A stretch of DNA of 64,000 nt, taken from positions 186,001 through 250,000 of the forward strand of contig JAGKQI010000091.1 in assembly GCA_018806915.1 (NCBI GenBank), read 5' to 3'. Below are positions 49,524-61,536 of the stretch, in pieces. The notes beneath the pieces were generated by a model. It was not told where the DNA came from. It saw only the letters and a list, made by a program, of their open reading frames with translations, and made no database searches. The DNA is from Phytophthora colocasiae. Lineage: Eukaryota; Oomycota; Peronosporomycetes; Peronosporales; Peronosporaceae. A program made the position numbers and the translations under genes. Numbering within the stretch: position 1 is the stretch's first letter; every line of letters begins with the position of its first letter.

Positions 49524-50381
49524 GTAATCTGTGATCCAATCGTAAGATTTTCTCGCTCAAATTCGTGATCACTAAGTACCGAGTTCGGCCGGGTCCATTT
49601 ACCACGGTGGGTACCCATTGGTCGCCTCTGGTCACCCACAATTTCTCCGTAGCCGATAATTTCACTCTCGACGCGGTCTCTTCGGATGCCCCAACTGGGA
49701 TATGTAGATCTTCCTCCAATTTTACCGATCTTACCTTCTCCCCGTATAATCTCTTGCGACCACTAAGTGGGATCCCCACTTCATTAGGTAAGCACATCGA
49801 TCCCTTCGCTAGGTCCATCCGGACCCCAGCCGGAATCATGAAATCCATACCCAGGATCGCATCTTGTCCGGATAGATCCCCGATCCAGATGTCGAAAAAG
49901 TAGACCAAGTATCCCGCGAGCGTGATCTTGACCCTCGTCCTTCCCTCGGTGGTGTACACATTATCACCGATCCCAACACATTCCTGTCTCTGACTAGTGT
50001 CAAAGTGGCACCCAACCTTACGAGCAAAGGCGGTATCCAAGATGGATACCTCGGCGCCAGTGTCCAGGAGCAAGATCGCTCTTTCATGATTGATCTTGCC
50101 TGAGATCTTGGCTTGGCGGAACCATTTTCCGGGTGCGTGGTATTTCCAATACCCCCTGGACTCTCCTTCCTTGAGATCCAGAGCCACTTCCGCACCAGAT
50201 CGAGAGAACTCATCGATCCGGGGAAGACTCGCGATCTTAGCAGTATACGAATGCAACTTACATGTATTACCGCGCAGATCCGAATTCTCCCTATCTTGAT
50301 CTCTCGATTTCTTGTTCACATATGCATAGATGCAATACTCAGAACGCTCGGCTCGTACCGGTTTCTAAACCGGCGAGCGTC
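49345..50381 (-). pseudogene. Gyp-B2 aspartic protease
   Basis: Same domain as in B1: ERAILLLDTGAEVSILDTAF (Asp near 50065), GQDAILGMDFMIPAGVRMD. The frame is open from about 50365 to 49345. Upstream a TAG replaces the Trp codon of VWKPVRAER in B1. The domain itself looks intact. Confidence 0.85.
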
Positions 50382-51874
50382 CTAGTTTAACATCTTTTCC
50401 ACCTTCTCGGGGAACAATCCGGCATGTCGGGTCGGATCGTACCACTTGCGGATCTGGTTGTAGAATTCCTCCATGGGGCATTCTCCAGCTTCATGGATCT
50501 CCCCACAACCACGGCATGTGTACAGACAGCGATCCGTTGGGTGGCCCCTCTTTCCGCACTTATCACAGGTTAGACGTCTCCAGCAATCCAGATCCGTGTG
50601 CTTCCGCGATCCGCAGTGCGAACAGCGACCTCGATCGCGATCTGATCCCCCACGATCCGTGATCCGGCCTTGATCTTGCGCATTCGTGTGTGATCGCGAC
50701 TGATCCTGTTGGTGGGGAGCGCCCCCAGTGCCGATCGGCTTGTCTTCTGACGCGGCAAGATATATCCTCCGGAGATCGCCTTCAGAATCGGATCCGTCCG
50801 ATCCGGATATTTCTTCCGATTCCGAGCTCGGATCTTGGGTTTGGATCGCCCGTACCACCGCTCGGGTGGGTGCTGCCGGGGCGCTGGCCGGTGCCTTTTG
50901 TCGGTACTTCGATCCGAACGCAGACTTACGCTGTCTGCTTTTCGCCCGTTCCCGGGCACGAAGTACCTCCTCCAGTTCATCGACGTCACTTAGCCGGAGT
51001 AGGGTCAGCCGATCAGCTAACTCCGGATCTCCCAATGTCTCGATGTAGTGGTCTACATGTTCCCGGCGGGCCTTAGGGCTCCCATCCTTGATCTTCAGCC
51101 TAGCCCGTAAAGCCGCCACGTTGAGCCGGTAGAGATAATCGAGAGGAGTCTCTTCTGATCGCTTGCGAGCATGATAGTATTGCCACGCGACCGACATACC
51201 TAACCCACAATACTGGGTCTGGAAACTGTCCAGCAGATCCGCCCACTTGGTTTTCGTCGTTCGGCTGAGCTGCCTATACCAGTTCTTTGCCGGTCCCACC
51301 ATCAGATCTGCAAACGTGAGGCATTTTTCTTCTTCCGTAGCCTGATCACGTTGGAACGCTGACTTGACCTTACCGATCCAGGCCCGAGCGCGATCTTCGT
51401 CCAGATCTTTACCCGCAAAATCTTTTAGATCCGAGATTGCTGAGATTCGGACCCGCTGGATCATCGACGATCCTCCTTGACCGATCGTCGCGGATGCGAT
51501 CGCTGCTCGGCTCGACATCTGTCCACCAGAACTCGGTATGCCCAGATCGTCCGGATCGTATTCCCATGCATCAGGATCTGAGGCGGTAACGGACTCCATG
51601 TCAACATCCAACTCCCCCTTGATCGGTGACCGGGGTGTCGCGAGACTCCGTTCTTTTAAGAAACGATCCATCGCCATCTGGAAGTAGTCGTCCAACTTGT
51701 TGCTCGATCCAGTGGAATTAGTCGTCGGCGCGGTCTGGTCCGTCCGGATCCGGCGATTTTCTTGCTGATCAGGCGTCTTGACCTCCAGTTTCGCAGCCAC
51801 CGATCGCGTATCCTGTTTCTTCATACGCGATTTCAGGAACTTGGCGCCGGAGGGCCCTAACGACATGCGTTGCA
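50382..51874 (-). CDS. Gyp-B2 gag, main part
   Basis: About 497 codons downstream of the D3 insertion: basic start (MSLGPSGAKFLKSRMKKQD), a Ser/Thr/Asp-rich region, then the capsid module (ISDLKDFAGKDLDEDRARAW, TFADLMVGPAKNWYRQLSRT, WADLLDSFQTQYCGLGMSV, ETPLDYLYRLNVAALRARLK), an acidic segment and three zinc knuckles: CSHCGSRKHTDLDC, CDKCGKRGHPTDRC and CRGCGEIHEAGEC. It ends at 50382. Upstream it joins 59380-59931 once D3 is removed (SPRRLQ joins RMSLGPSG). The B1 copy lost all but the knuckles. Confidence 0.9.
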
Positions 51875-52295
51875 TGCAGCGGGGCTGCGTAGGTGTGCAC
51901 GGCACAGAGGAAGTTTAGTTGACTCGTAGAGTCCTGCTTGCAAGGCACTAGCCTTCGGTTCTATACAAGAACCAAGTAGTCCACTAAATACGGGACTCAC
52001 AGAGTCAGTGTCCCTATAACAAAGGACTAACACTAACTATGTAAAATGCAAACTGATTTTTATTGACTTTATTGCCCTAATCCTAAATGTAACGGATTTA
52101 GTATCTAACATACTAAATCCTAATCAAAATGCAACGTGAGGCTCTGAGGCCATCTACGTATCTACTCGTGTGTGCCACACCATTATGTACCCACATAAAT
52201 GTATCATGAGTGTCACACACTATTATGTACCCACATAAATGTATCCACGTGTGTCACACACCAACGAGAAACATTCGTGTAACATCCCCGTTACA
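51875..52295 (-). repeat. Gyp-D3 3' LTR
   Basis: On + it starts TGCAGCGGGGCTGCG (a small hairpin) and ends TGTAACATCCCCGTTACA (another). An 11-bp hairpin lies at 52094-52120 (arms GGATTTAGTAT and ATACTAAATCC). Confidence 0.95.
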
Positions 52296-53206
52296 CTCTC
52301 CCCCACCAAGATTCCGGATACCGTATCCGGAAAGTGTAAACACACGACGCGATTATCGGCCGATGGCCACGGCACCTTGCCTTGCGCGGACGGCGCTGTC
52401 TCTCGTGCGTGTTACACGCCTCCGTACGCGATGCCACTTGGTACACACTTGGGTCCAATGCTTACCAAGCATAGGAGCCTACTGGCTCGAGTCAAGGGGC
52501 TCTACGGGCATGGAAAGAAGGCCACAGGTGGCGTATCTATGATACTACTGGATCAGTGATCCACAGGGCAAGCCTTCCAAGCTACCAACGGTTCCACGAA
52601 CCACACAGCAGTGGGGCCCACTCTGCTTCACAGTTAATGTGACCCTCGGATGAGCACTGTGTGCAGGGCTTGATGCCCAAGTTGTCCTTGAAGCAGGCGC
52701 AAGCGCCACTATGTGTCACAGACACTGTGTCTTGTGAATACACGTGCTCAGCACAGTCGTAGACACGACAACGAGCACCAGACAGCTAAGCAGTCGCTCA
52801 GGAGGAGCTTACCTACCTCCTACTGCTATGCAGCATGCGGGGTCCAATGCATTGGCATCCCTGGCACCCACAGTGCCTCATGACATAGTCATACCCATTG
52901 AACGCTTCTAGCGTCAGGTGATCGGATAGAATCCGTTTCCATCACCACTTGTCGCTTAGACCGAACGTCATTAAGACGGTTGTTCATCACGAACCATCTT
53001 CGCTTCATGATCGCGAAGCTCCGGGCCATAGGCCAGTGTTGTTAAAGGGTCATAGACCCTTGAAACACGCGCGCGAGGCGCATGTAGCTCTACTGCACTT
53101 GCAGCTTTGAGCATTCGATGCCATGTCGACGGCACCGACGTGCTCGCTGCAAGTATTGCAGCTACGGGTCAGAGCCTGAGCTCAGCACCGACCCTGGACC
53201 CCCACC
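52296..53206. other. Gyp-D3 region between 3' LTR and pol, no gene
   Basis: 900 bases at the position of the antisense ORF in D1 and D2. It starts with the polypurine tract (minus GTGGGGGAG). I find no long frame on either strand. It is nevertheless rich in short hairpins (CCGGATACCGTATCCGG, GGGTCATAGACCC, CGGATAGAATCCG). It may hold a decayed antisense ORF. Confidence 0.6.
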
Positions 53207-54098
53207 TTAGTGGGAGGTGCTTGGCACCCGGCGACTCCGTCGCACCCCCATCGGGCGGTCTGACACCGGGTGTGCCCGATCATACGCGTCAACGACGTCG
53301 GGGCAATCCTGCCGTAGTGGCACCTCAAACTCCCACGAGTTCTGTGAGTGAGGGTAACCTCGCCACTTCACCAGATACTGGTTGTGACCTCGGCGACGAC
53401 GCCGCGCCATCAGGCGATCCACGTGATAGTGAAGCTCACCTTGCTCATCGAGCAGAGCAGGAGGAGGACGAGCGGTCGATGGGTTCTCGCGCTGCGAGTG
53501 TAGACGCGCTGCATTGCTTGCAGACCCGCGTGGGCTCGGTGAAGGAGCACGACCACCACGTCGGTCATCCGACTCCATCGCTTAGCGACTGGTCTCGAGG
53601 AGACCTAGAGTCGCGGGGACCGGTCTGAGTCGCCTCTGGTGCTGCATCAGCGGGTCTATGACCTCGGAGCATCACGTTGCTCCGGATCGACAAGACCTGC
53701 TGGTTCGGATGCAACCACCTGTGGCTCTGCCACCTGCTACCGTGCAGCCTTCGTCCGACCCGGCGCCAGCGCCTCAGAACTCACAAGAGCAGGGGTCCCG
53801 ATATGGCTTAAGCAAGCCCACGTAGAACACAGGATGTGTTCGCTTACGCTTTGGCAAGTCAAGCGTGTATTCCAGGCCCTTCTTGGCCTCGACCGTGATC
53901 TGTCCAATGAAGCGCGGCAGAAACTTCGTCTTTAATAAGGCCGACACTGAGTGTGTAGGCAGGTTCTTAGCGTTTAATAAAACGTGGTCACCGACCTTGA
54001 ACTCCTATATGTTGCTTCTGCCTTTGGCATCAGCTTGTTCCTTTGAACATCTTGGCTTTCAGCCATTGTGTCACGCACACGGCGTAAGACGCTAAGTC
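53207..54098 (-). pseudogene. Gyp-D3 integrase C-terminus and chromodomain
   Basis: From right: KFLPRFIGQITVEAKKGLEY and HPVFYVGLLKPY (GPF-like module, about 53940-53815), a Ser/Arg-rich linker, then a chromodomain (HYHVDRLMARRR, YLVKWRGYPHSQNSWEFEVP) near 53460-53300 and a stop at 53207. Frames change near 53580. Confidence 0.8.
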
Positions 54099-55497
54099 TC
54101 ATCGAGAGGAAGTCATCGACTTGCTTGCGAACAGCAAGGGGCTGACATCAGCGAAGCTCGGAGTCGAGCGACGGCATAGCCTCTCCCCACCAAGCCCAAG
54201 GCTACCGCGTGGCGGAGTGAGCGGGACGCGCGGATGCGCAAGGCCGTTCACGTAGAACGGGGTGAAGCCTGTCGAGGCATGCACCGCGTTGTTCATTGAG
54301 AACTCAACGAGAGGGAGCATGGCGCTCCAACGCTTCAGCGTTTCAGCGCATACGCTGCGGAGGATGTCCTCCAGGACGCGGTTCACGCGTTCAGTCTGAC
54401 CGTCGGTCTGCGGATGATCCGCCGTGGGACATGTCCAGTCGAGTGCCAAGCACTTTGAAGACGGACGTCCAGAAGTGACCCGTGAAACGGGGTCTCGATC
54501 CGAGACAATGGTCTCTGGGCAGCCCATGCTGACGGAAGACCCGATCGATAAAGATCGTCGCTGTACCAGCGCCATCGACGGTGTCCGGCACAGCCGCCAG
54601 GTGAGCCATCTTGCTCAGACGGTCAACGAAGACCACAACGCCCGTGTTGCCTGCCGTATCCTTCGGCAGGCCAAACACGAAGTCCATACTCATGGACTGC
54701 CAACACCCAGAGGGTACAGGCAAGCTCGCCAGCAAGGCGCTGCCGCATGCGGCGAGGGTTTAACCCGCTGACACGTCTCGCACGTGTGCACATATGTGCT
54801 GACCCACTTGTACATCTTCGGCCACCCAGTACATGGAGCTCACCGAGCCGTAGGTCTTCTCGCGACCGAGGTGGCCGCTTGTGGGCGTGTCGTGGGCCTC
54901 ATAGAGGATACGATACTTCAGGTCCTCATCGTGAGGAACCACCACACGTGGTGGGTCATCCTGACCCGTGCTGTAGTACAGCAGACCGCCTCCCAGGCTA
55001 TAGCGTTGGAGTCTCGCCTTCAGGCGTCGTGACAGAGTCACCTTTGAGTCCTTAAACTCATCGCTCCCCAGAGCTTGAAGCAGCGCGACACAAGAGTCGT
55101 CCTGAGCGTACGCTGCTCGAACCATGTCCGTCACGGACGACGTCACCGAGGTGACATGAGATAACTCATAGTCCGGGCGACGTGATAACGCGTCAGCGAG
55201 GACGTTCTGCCTTCCAGGCTTGTACTTCACCTCGAAGATATACTCCGCAAAGAAGGAGAGCCATCGGGCCATCCTCTGCGAGAGGTGAGGCGACTGCGTC
55301 GCTGTGCGTAGTGACGCATGATCCGTGTAGATCACAAACGGCTTGGAGCCGAGCAGGTGAACCCTGAATTTGACGAGAGCGTACTTCATCGCAAGTAGCT
55401 CCTTGTCATGAACTGGATAGTTCTTCTCAGCAGCCTTGAGCTGCCGAGACTCAAACGCAATGACGCGTTCGCGCCCGTCGGCGTCCGCTTGTAGCAA
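54099..55497 (-). pseudogene. Gyp-D3 RNase H and integrase core
   Basis: RNase H and zinc finger are open from 55497 to 54760: ERVIAFESRQLKAAEKNYPV, KPFVIYTDHASLRTA, KPGRQNVLADALSRRPDYEL and HDTPTSGHLGREKTY. The core follows in other frames: SMDFVFGLPKDT, RLSKMAHLAAVPDT, VSDRDP, TADHPQTDGQTERVNRVLE, NNAVHASTGFTPFYV. Shifts lie near 54760, 54530 and 54450. Confidence 0.85.
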
Positions 55498-56442
55498 AGC
55501 ACTGCCGATGGCAAAGTCCGAGGCGTCACAGACGACGATGAACGGACGATCGGGTCTGGCAACGCCAGTATCGGTGCCTGAAGCAGGCTATCCTTGATAC
55601 GAGTGAACGCACTCTCGTGCTCAGCACGCCATACCCATTCGGCATCCTTCTTAAGGAGATCCGACAGTGGCCGAGCCAACTCAGCGTAGTTCTCGCTGTA
55701 CTTGTGCAAGTAGTTGGCCAAGCCCAGCCACTTACGCAAGTCCTTCTGGTTCAAGGGAACCGGCCAGTCCACAATGGCCTTGACTTTTGCTGGATCAGCA
55801 CGAAGGCCATGCTTCCCAATGAAGCACCCTAGGAAAGGGATTTCTTCCGCGCCAAAGACGCACTTGTCCGCGTTGGCGTACAACCTTGTTGGTGCGCATG
55901 CACTCGAGCACTGCTCTCACGTGTTCCACGTGTACCTCGACATCAGTCTTCCCGTGCTCCAGCACGACTGTGGACGAACACATCGTCAAAGTACGTCTGT
56001 GCGAATGCCTGTAGGGGCCTGAACAACTGCGTCACTAGACGATTGAACGTTGCAGGCGCATTCGACAGCCCTTGGGGCATGACGAGCCACTCCCAGAGCA
56101 TACCGCTCGGGGTGCTCACCGCTGTAAGCGGAATATCACTGGCTCGCATGAGCAGCTGATAGCAGCCATCGACTAAGTCGAGGCGCACTGTACATGGTGC
56201 AATCCACCATGTTGTTCTGGAAGAACATCCTTCCTAGGAATCGGCGTCTGCGCCGGAATCGTGGCAGCGTTGAGCTTGTTAAAGCGTGAACGATACGCCA
56301 CTTGCCATTCGGCTTTCTGACACAGAACGTTGGCGCGGAGTGCGGAGACTTGCTCGCGCACGAGACCCGCCGCGTGCTTAGCACGGAAGAAGGCGTCAAT
56401 GACGTCGCATTGTTCTTTAGGAAGAGGCCACTGCCGGGTCAC
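55386..56442 (-). pseudogene. Gyp-D3 reverse transcriptase
   Basis: Pieces from right: TRQWPLPKEQCDVIDAFF, SAPTFCVRKPNGKWRIVHA, SAPRLSRWLLSAAHA (the Asp block, shifted), SGMLWEWLVMPQGLSNAPAT, FAQTYFDDVFVHSRA (YxDD type), NADKCVFGAEEIPFLGCFIG and LRKWLGLANYLHKYSENYA. Several single-base shifts (about 56280, 56190, 55980, 55890, 55550). Confidence 0.85.
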
Positions 56443-56492
56443 GCAGTATTTAGTTCCGGGAATCTAAGTCGATCTCGTGACGAACGCCTCGG

Positions 56493-57364
56493 TCAGGAGG
56501 CAGGCCACTCGGTGGTTCCTTTGAGACAACGTCTCCATATTCCCTTCAGCAAGGAGTAGAAGGGATCCGAGGGATTCTTGAGGATCTCCGATCCACTCCT
56601 GGCGCTCAGCGCCTTCTTGACCTCGGCCAAGACGGACTCGTCAACGAGGGACGATGAGTTTAACTCCTCTTCAGGTCGAACGATGACCACCTCGGCGAGT
56701 TCGCCAGCCTTCAAGGCATCGCCAAAGTCGGCGAACGACATCTCTTCTAGCTCAAGGAGCTTGTCAACACTCGGCAGTCCGTCCAGCAGGACGCTGCCTT
56801 CGGCACTGCCGTCCACTCCATCAACCAGAGTGTATAGCTGCCCACAGCCCTCCCGTGCGTTGACACTTGACGTCACGGACGACTCAGACGCAGAGCGTCT
56901 CGCCCATAGGGCCTTACGACGTCGTCGCCTGGCCGACGACCGTCCACTCGACGGAGTACGTACCGCTGCACAGGTAATGGCCTTGCCCGGCCCAGTGTCA
57001 GAGACACTCAGCGATCCACTCGGTCGGCGACCGATGCCGCTCAGCGGAGTACGTGCCGCTGCACAATCAATGACCGTAACAGGTCCAGTGTCAGAGACAC
57101 TCAGCGATCGACTTGGTCCACGACCAGTATCACTCGACGGAGTACGTGCCGCCCCACAGTTCACGGCCTGGTAAGGCCCGATGCCATCGGCATCCAGTGA
57201 CGGTCCATGACCGGCGTCACTCGGCGGAGTACGTGCCGCCCCACAGGGGTTACGTGAGCTTTGCCCACACGTTGACTCACTGTCAACCAGCGCTACGCGC
57301 TCAACAGGACTGCGGTCCTCGCACTCGGTGCTGTCCACCAACTCGGACACACCGACTTCCAGCA
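56493..57364 (-). CDS. Gyp-D3 linker between protease and RT
   Basis: Open frame with repeated Ala/Arg/Thr/Pro units (CGAARTPPSDAGHGPS, CGAARTPSSDTGRGPS, CAAARTPLSGIGRRPS, CAAVRTPSSGRSS), followed by the same kind of segment as in D1 in front of RT (LLELEEMSFADFGDALKAGE, VRPEEELNSSSLVDESVLAE, SEILKNPSDPFYSLLKGI). Part of the polyprotein; no catalytic motif. Confidence 0.75.
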
Positions 57365-57772
57365 TCATAGCCGACTCGGCTCGATGCTCGCGCCAATAGC
57401 GCTTCTGCTTCCTAGCAGAGGTGGGTTCATGACTCGCCAAAGCTCCACTGGGAGAAGTGCGTAGCACTCTAAGGTCTTCGACCTCCAATCAATCCATGGC
57501 TCGTGGCGCTCCAGCCACGCCATGCCAAGGATGAGGTCGTACCTCGAATCCAGGTCCAGGACCAAGCAGCGCTCCACGCTATCGAAGTCCAAGAACTTCA
57601 GCCGCAGGTCCATGGGGACCTTGGCCACCGTGACACGGACGCCCGTCGCTAGACGGACTGTGACTGTGTCACCTCTTCGCGCTCGAAGCGCCTCAGCATA
57701 TTGCTGACTACCTTCAACGGTGGAGCGTCTGACGTAGTTGCCAGACGCCCCGAATCGATCAACACGATCCAC
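57365..57772 (-). pseudogene. Gyp-D3 aspartic protease, frameshift in active site
   Basis: VRLATGVRVTVAKVPMDLRL and RYDLILGMAWLERHEPWIDW identify a Gypsy protease. The active-site block reads FGASGNYVRR in one frame and VLIDSG in another; loss of one base inside the DSGAS codons splits it. Confidence 0.8.
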
Positions 57773-57929
57773 GGCTTCTCAAAGCCCTTCACGTCCACCT
57801 GGACGACCCAGCAAGCCCCTGCTTGCTCACACGTTCCGTGTTCAAGAGCACGGAGCTCTTCGGGGCTGAGCCCCAGTGCCTCTCACGCACTGCAGAACTC
57901 AGTTTCTTCCCCAGTAGACCGCCCCGCGT

Positions 57930-58895
57930 CTACTGGGAGCCGGCATTTCCTGGGCAGAGCCCAAAGCGGGACCCGCGACAGGGTTGCGGCCATTTTGGCC
58001 GGCGCGCTCTTTGCGCAGAGGGCAGTTGGGCCTCAGGTGAGGACTGCCGCATGTATAGCAACCGGCGGGTGCTCATACGCTGCACCGCAGCTCGTAGCTC
58101 AGCTACCTCATCTTCAGCATAGCTGAGGTCCATGGGCTCAGGTCCACTGGACCCTGTGCTGCTAGCACCGACCCTCGACAACTTAAAGTTGTGTTCGGCA
58201 TTCAATGCCACGCTGACAGCATCTTCGAAGCTGTGGGGTTCTGACGGAATGTCTCCGTCCTGGCCACGCCAGCTCGTAAGCCTTCCATGAAGACGGTCAC
58301 GGCGACCACCTCAGGTAGAGGGTCGGCAGCCATGCACAGCAATGAGCGTGCGCAGCTCTTGGACATAGTCCACCAGATCCTTCTTGCCCTGGCGACAAGC
58401 AAGGAAGCGTGACCGCACGCGATACGCCTGGTTAGGCGGAGCAAACACTTGCGTGAGCTTGGCCTTTAGCTCGCCCCATGTGGGGAAGGCCGCTTCCACC
58501 GACGTCCCAGACGTCAAGGCCCATTCTCGTGCTCGTCCTTCGAGCTTAGAGATGGCAAACGCAACGCGTTGCCCTCCAACTGGAGCATGGCGGCCCCCAT
58601 GGCCATTTCGACCTCTCGGGTCCACAAAGGAGGTTCTCTCCTCATTCCCGAGGAAGGTCTTCACGCTGAGCGTGACGGGCTTAGCTCTCGGAGCAGGGGT
58701 AACCCCTGTTACATTCCGCTGAATGTGCTCGACGAGAGCGTTTTCGTACGAGGCAAATGCCTCGAGGCGCGCGTTGACGGCCTCCGGCCCTTGGGACGCA
58801 AGGTGCGCCGTACCTTCCGGGCCCAGCAAGGACGTAAGCTTGTTAAGCGTGTCCCGCTGACTCGGAGTCAAGTGAGCGTATGCTTCTGGCTCCAT
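57930..58895 (-). pseudogene. Gyp-D3 gag
   Basis: Starts at the ATG at 58895 (MEPEAYAHLTPSQRDTLNKL), 40 bases inside the primer site. Capsid part: VNARLEAFASYENALVEHIQ, VAFAISKLEGRAREWALTSG, PPNQAYRVRSRFLACRQGKK. After frame changes near 58570, 58320 and 58230 come PEPMDLSYAEDEV and the knuckle CYTCGSPHLRPNC (CCHC) near 58055-58015. Confidence 0.85.
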
Positions 58896-58934
58896 TCTCA
58901 CAGAGAAACAGTCTTCAACTCCGGGAGTTGGATT

Positions 58935-58951
58935 GACTACAAGTGCTACCA
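58935..58951 (-). other. Gyp-D3 primer-binding site
   Basis: TGGTAGCACTTGTAGTC on the minus strand, two bases inside the 5' LTR; the same primer as D1 and D2. Confidence 0.75.
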
Positions 58952-58953
58952 GA

Positions 58954-59379
58954 TGCAGCGGGGCTGCGTAGGTGTGCACGGCACAGAGGAAGTTTAGTTG
59001 ACTCCGTAGAGTCCTGCTTGCAAGGAGGCACCTAGCCTTCGGTTCTATACAAGAACCAAGTAGTCCACTAAATACGGGACTCACAGAGTCAGTGTCCCTA
59101 TAACAAAGGACTAACACTAACTATGTAAAATGCAAACTGATTTTTATTGACTTTATTGCCCTAATCCTAAATGTAACGGATTTAGTATCTAACATACTAA
59201 ATCCTAATCAAAATGCAACGTGAGGCTCTGAGGCCATCTACGTATCTACTCGTGTGTGCCACACCATTATGTACCCACATAAATGTATCATGAGTGTCAC
59301 ACACTATTATGTACCCACATAAATGTATCCACGTGTGTCACACACCAACGAGAAACATTCGTGTAACATCCCCGTTACA
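58954..59379 (-). repeat. Gyp-D3 5' LTR
   Basis: 426 bp; differs from the left copy by an extra C (GACTCCGTAGAGTCC) and an extra four bases (GGAGGCACCTAGCC). Confidence 0.95.
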
Positions 59380-59931
59380 TTGCAGCCTTCTCGGGCTATC
59401 GGAGTCTGGTTCCGAGGTCGCTGACGCGTAGCATGACGATCCAGTCTGATAGCCTGGATCGGGCGTCAGTGGGCGCTCGCCGACCAAGATCTTGAGGGAA
59501 TCGAATAGATCATGGGTCGCAGATTGAATCGCTTGCAGTTCCAAGTCAAATAGAGAGTTTGGGTCGAACTCTCCAGCCACCAAACCAGCTTCTTGGAGCA
59601 GATCGAGTAGGATCTTTACCGCGTTCAGGCGGTCAGAGCTAGTCCGGGGCTTCGACACTGGGCCGGTGAGGTTACCGATCTGGCGGACTTGTATGATCGT
59701 AAGAACGGGATCGTTAAGCAAGGTCTCGCTTAGCCTCTTCCTGTGATAGGCCTGCTCGATTGCGTCCTTGGTGATCGTCGATCCTGGGTTGATCACATCT
59801 TCTGGTTCTGAGTCTGGAGCTTTCAATTTCGTCCGGGTGCTCTTGATCTTCTTTTTCTTGGTCGATCTTGAGGCAACAGTGGACTTGGTGGGCAGATTAG
59901 GTTTCAGCTTTGCTGATTCCTTGTCGCTCAT
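59380..59931 (-). CDS. Gyp-B2 gag, N-terminal part
   Basis: From the ATG at 59931 (MSDKESAKLKPNLPTKSTVA): basic, Ser/Lys-rich start (RSTKKKKIKSTRTKLK), then an amphipathic region (SETLLNDPVLTIIQVRQIGN, LNAVKILLDLLQEAGLVAGE) and DSDSPRRLQ, where D3 cuts in. The protein resumes at 51869. I chose MSDKE because the frame upstream has no other ATG. A separate 75-codon frame (60212-59985) starts at an ATG that overlaps the primer site; I doubt it is a gene. Confidence 0.8.
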
Positions 59932-60192
59932 GTGCGGATCCCGATTCTCATCGCGGTGGCCCTCGAAGGGGCCTTGGGAGGAATTCAAAGCTTTTCTTCC
60001 AGATCCGGATTGCGATCCAGGTCTGCCTCGTGTCTTTCAGTAGAGATCCTCCCAGAACTCTGCTGATCCGTGGATCTTTCTGTTTTCATCGGTGCCTCCG
60101 TCGATCCAACATTCGTAGGCACTTCTTCCCCTTGTTCTTCTTTTATCTTGACGTCTTTTTGGGACTCACGGTGATATCCGAAGTCACCAGAA

Positions 60193-60211
60193 GATCCGGG
60201 CACGCGCACCA
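60193..60211 (-). other. Gyp-B primer-binding site
   Basis: TGGTGCGCGTGCCCGGATC on the minus strand, one base inside the 5' LTR. It begins with TGG, complementary to the CCA end of a tRNA, and the complement looks like a tRNA acceptor stem and T arm; I cannot name the tRNA. Confidence 0.75.
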
Positions 60212-60212
60212 T

Positions 60213-61536
60213 TGTGGTGGAGCGGATCTGTCAGAATCTCGTTAAGGCAGGTCTCGATCGCCACTTGCGCCCAGACACCGACTAACGGAGGGGGTCCCCC
60301 GATGATCCGTGATCTTGCTGCGTGTAGTGTTCACCTTGTGTACCCGTCGGTAGGCGGGTTACGCTCTTCCAGGTGACTTCTGAAGATGTCTTGGGACGAG
60401 AAGAATGTCTTGAGTGACGCAGGGGTGTGAGATAGCGTGGGAATACTTCACTCTACCTCAGAGGGGTTGATCCGGGTCGTAGGCGAGTTCTCGAGCCTTG
60501 ATCCGGGTGCCTGGTACTTGATCCAGGTCTTCCAATAGTCCAATGTTCGGGATCTGGTCCCTTCCTTTCCGTTGCTTGCCGCTTCCTTTAGCGGGGGTCT
60601 TGAGGGGGTGAGATTCGACGGGATCTTTAGGCTAAACAACCAATTCCTTCCGATCCGATGTATGCACTTAAGGATAGTTCACTAGATAGGGCAAAGCTGG
60701 CCAATATATTATCCAGACTTAACCGCTATACTAGGTCACGTATCCTTACCTTCTTGACGCTTGTAGGGCTAATGTAGTTCCCGGTTCCAGGCGTAGCGAA
60801 GACACTTGAGTGGTTCAGGGCAAATTCGATTCTGTTTATGGTTATTCCTATGCCTACTAATCCCATCCTGATTTGCTATCCTACGATCACATGACACTGG
60901 CTACATAGCTGATCTCTAGCTTGGTTCCCCTAACCCTGACCCCGCCATGGGGGTCTTGAGCCGATTCCGTACTTAACCGAAGCTTGATCTCGTACTTAAC
61001 CGAAGCTTGATCTCGTACTTAATCGAAGCTTGATCTCGCACTTGATCGGGACTTGATCGCTGTCTGATCCCGCTTGGTAGTCGTCCGGGGAATCCGGATC
61101 AGGCCACCAGAAGAGTCTGCGTCGCGCCTGGGGCTGAACTTGGTCCGGAGCAAATCTCGTACTTAAACGGGAGAGGATCACTGCGTGATCCCACTTCGTC
61201 GCCGCCCGGGGAAGCAGGATCAAGCTGTTAGAAGACTTCGGGGCGCCGGGGTGAGCCGATCGTGCTCACTTGGGACCCCATCATCGCTGATCGCGCGAGA
61301 ATATCCTCGATCTCTCCATTCTTCCTCCGGTAGGACTCGGATCACCCACGAACACTGCTCCACTTGCTCCTCCGCCGGTGTCTCTGTTGCCTGTTCCCCG
61401 GCGGGACCCATCGTATCTTCGTCTGATTCGACTCAGATCTGGGGATCACAGGTCCCCCCTGTCGCTCGCTCTGACTCTATTCGGGTTCGTGGCTGATATC
61501 GCCTCTCCGGGAAAAATTCTCGTTCGCTTCACCACA
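60213..61536 (-). repeat. Gyp-B 5' LTR
   Basis: Partner of 24353-25676, same length. The sub-repeats lie at 60958-61060. It ends next to TTCG and the gag of D1. Confidence 0.95.

Larger units (their letters stand above)
51875..59379 (-). mobile_element. Gyp-D3: Ty3/Gypsy element inside B2 gag
   Basis: 7.5 kb, LTRs of 421 bp (51875-52295) and 426 bp (58954-59379) that differ by one single-base and one 4-base indel, flanked by TTGCA (51870-51874, 59380-59384). Minus orientation with primer site 58935-58951. Gag, protease, RT, RNase H, integrase and chromodomain are all present but frameshifted. Unlike D1 and D2 it has no clear antisense ORF. Confidence 0.95.
24353..61536 (-). mobile_element. 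Gyp-B (B1 + B2): dual-RNase H Ty3/Gypsy element with tandem internal regions
   Basis: The LTRs are 1324 bp each (24353-25676, 60213-61536), under 1% different by eye, and flanked by TTCG (24349-24352, 61537-61540). The primer site sits beside the right LTR and the purine tract beside the left, so the element is minus-oriented. Between the LTRs are two internal regions in the same orientation: B1 (25677-34825) and B2 (34821-60212, including D2 and D3). The LTR that should separate them is missing; the join at 34821-34825 is in gag on one side and in the antisense ORF on the other. Confidence 0.9.

Noticed and set aside
53107..53628. + strand frame in Gyp-D3 as an antisense ORF like those of D1 and D2
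   Set aside because: It lies exactly opposite the chromodomain and linker of D3 pol, shows no coiled coil or NLS-like patch, and starts 800 bases from the LTR. It looks like a shadow of the GC-rich minus frame.
59985..60212. 75-codon leader ORF of Gyp-B
   Set aside because: Its ATG overlaps the primer-binding site, it has no recognisable domain, and gag starts in another frame just after it.
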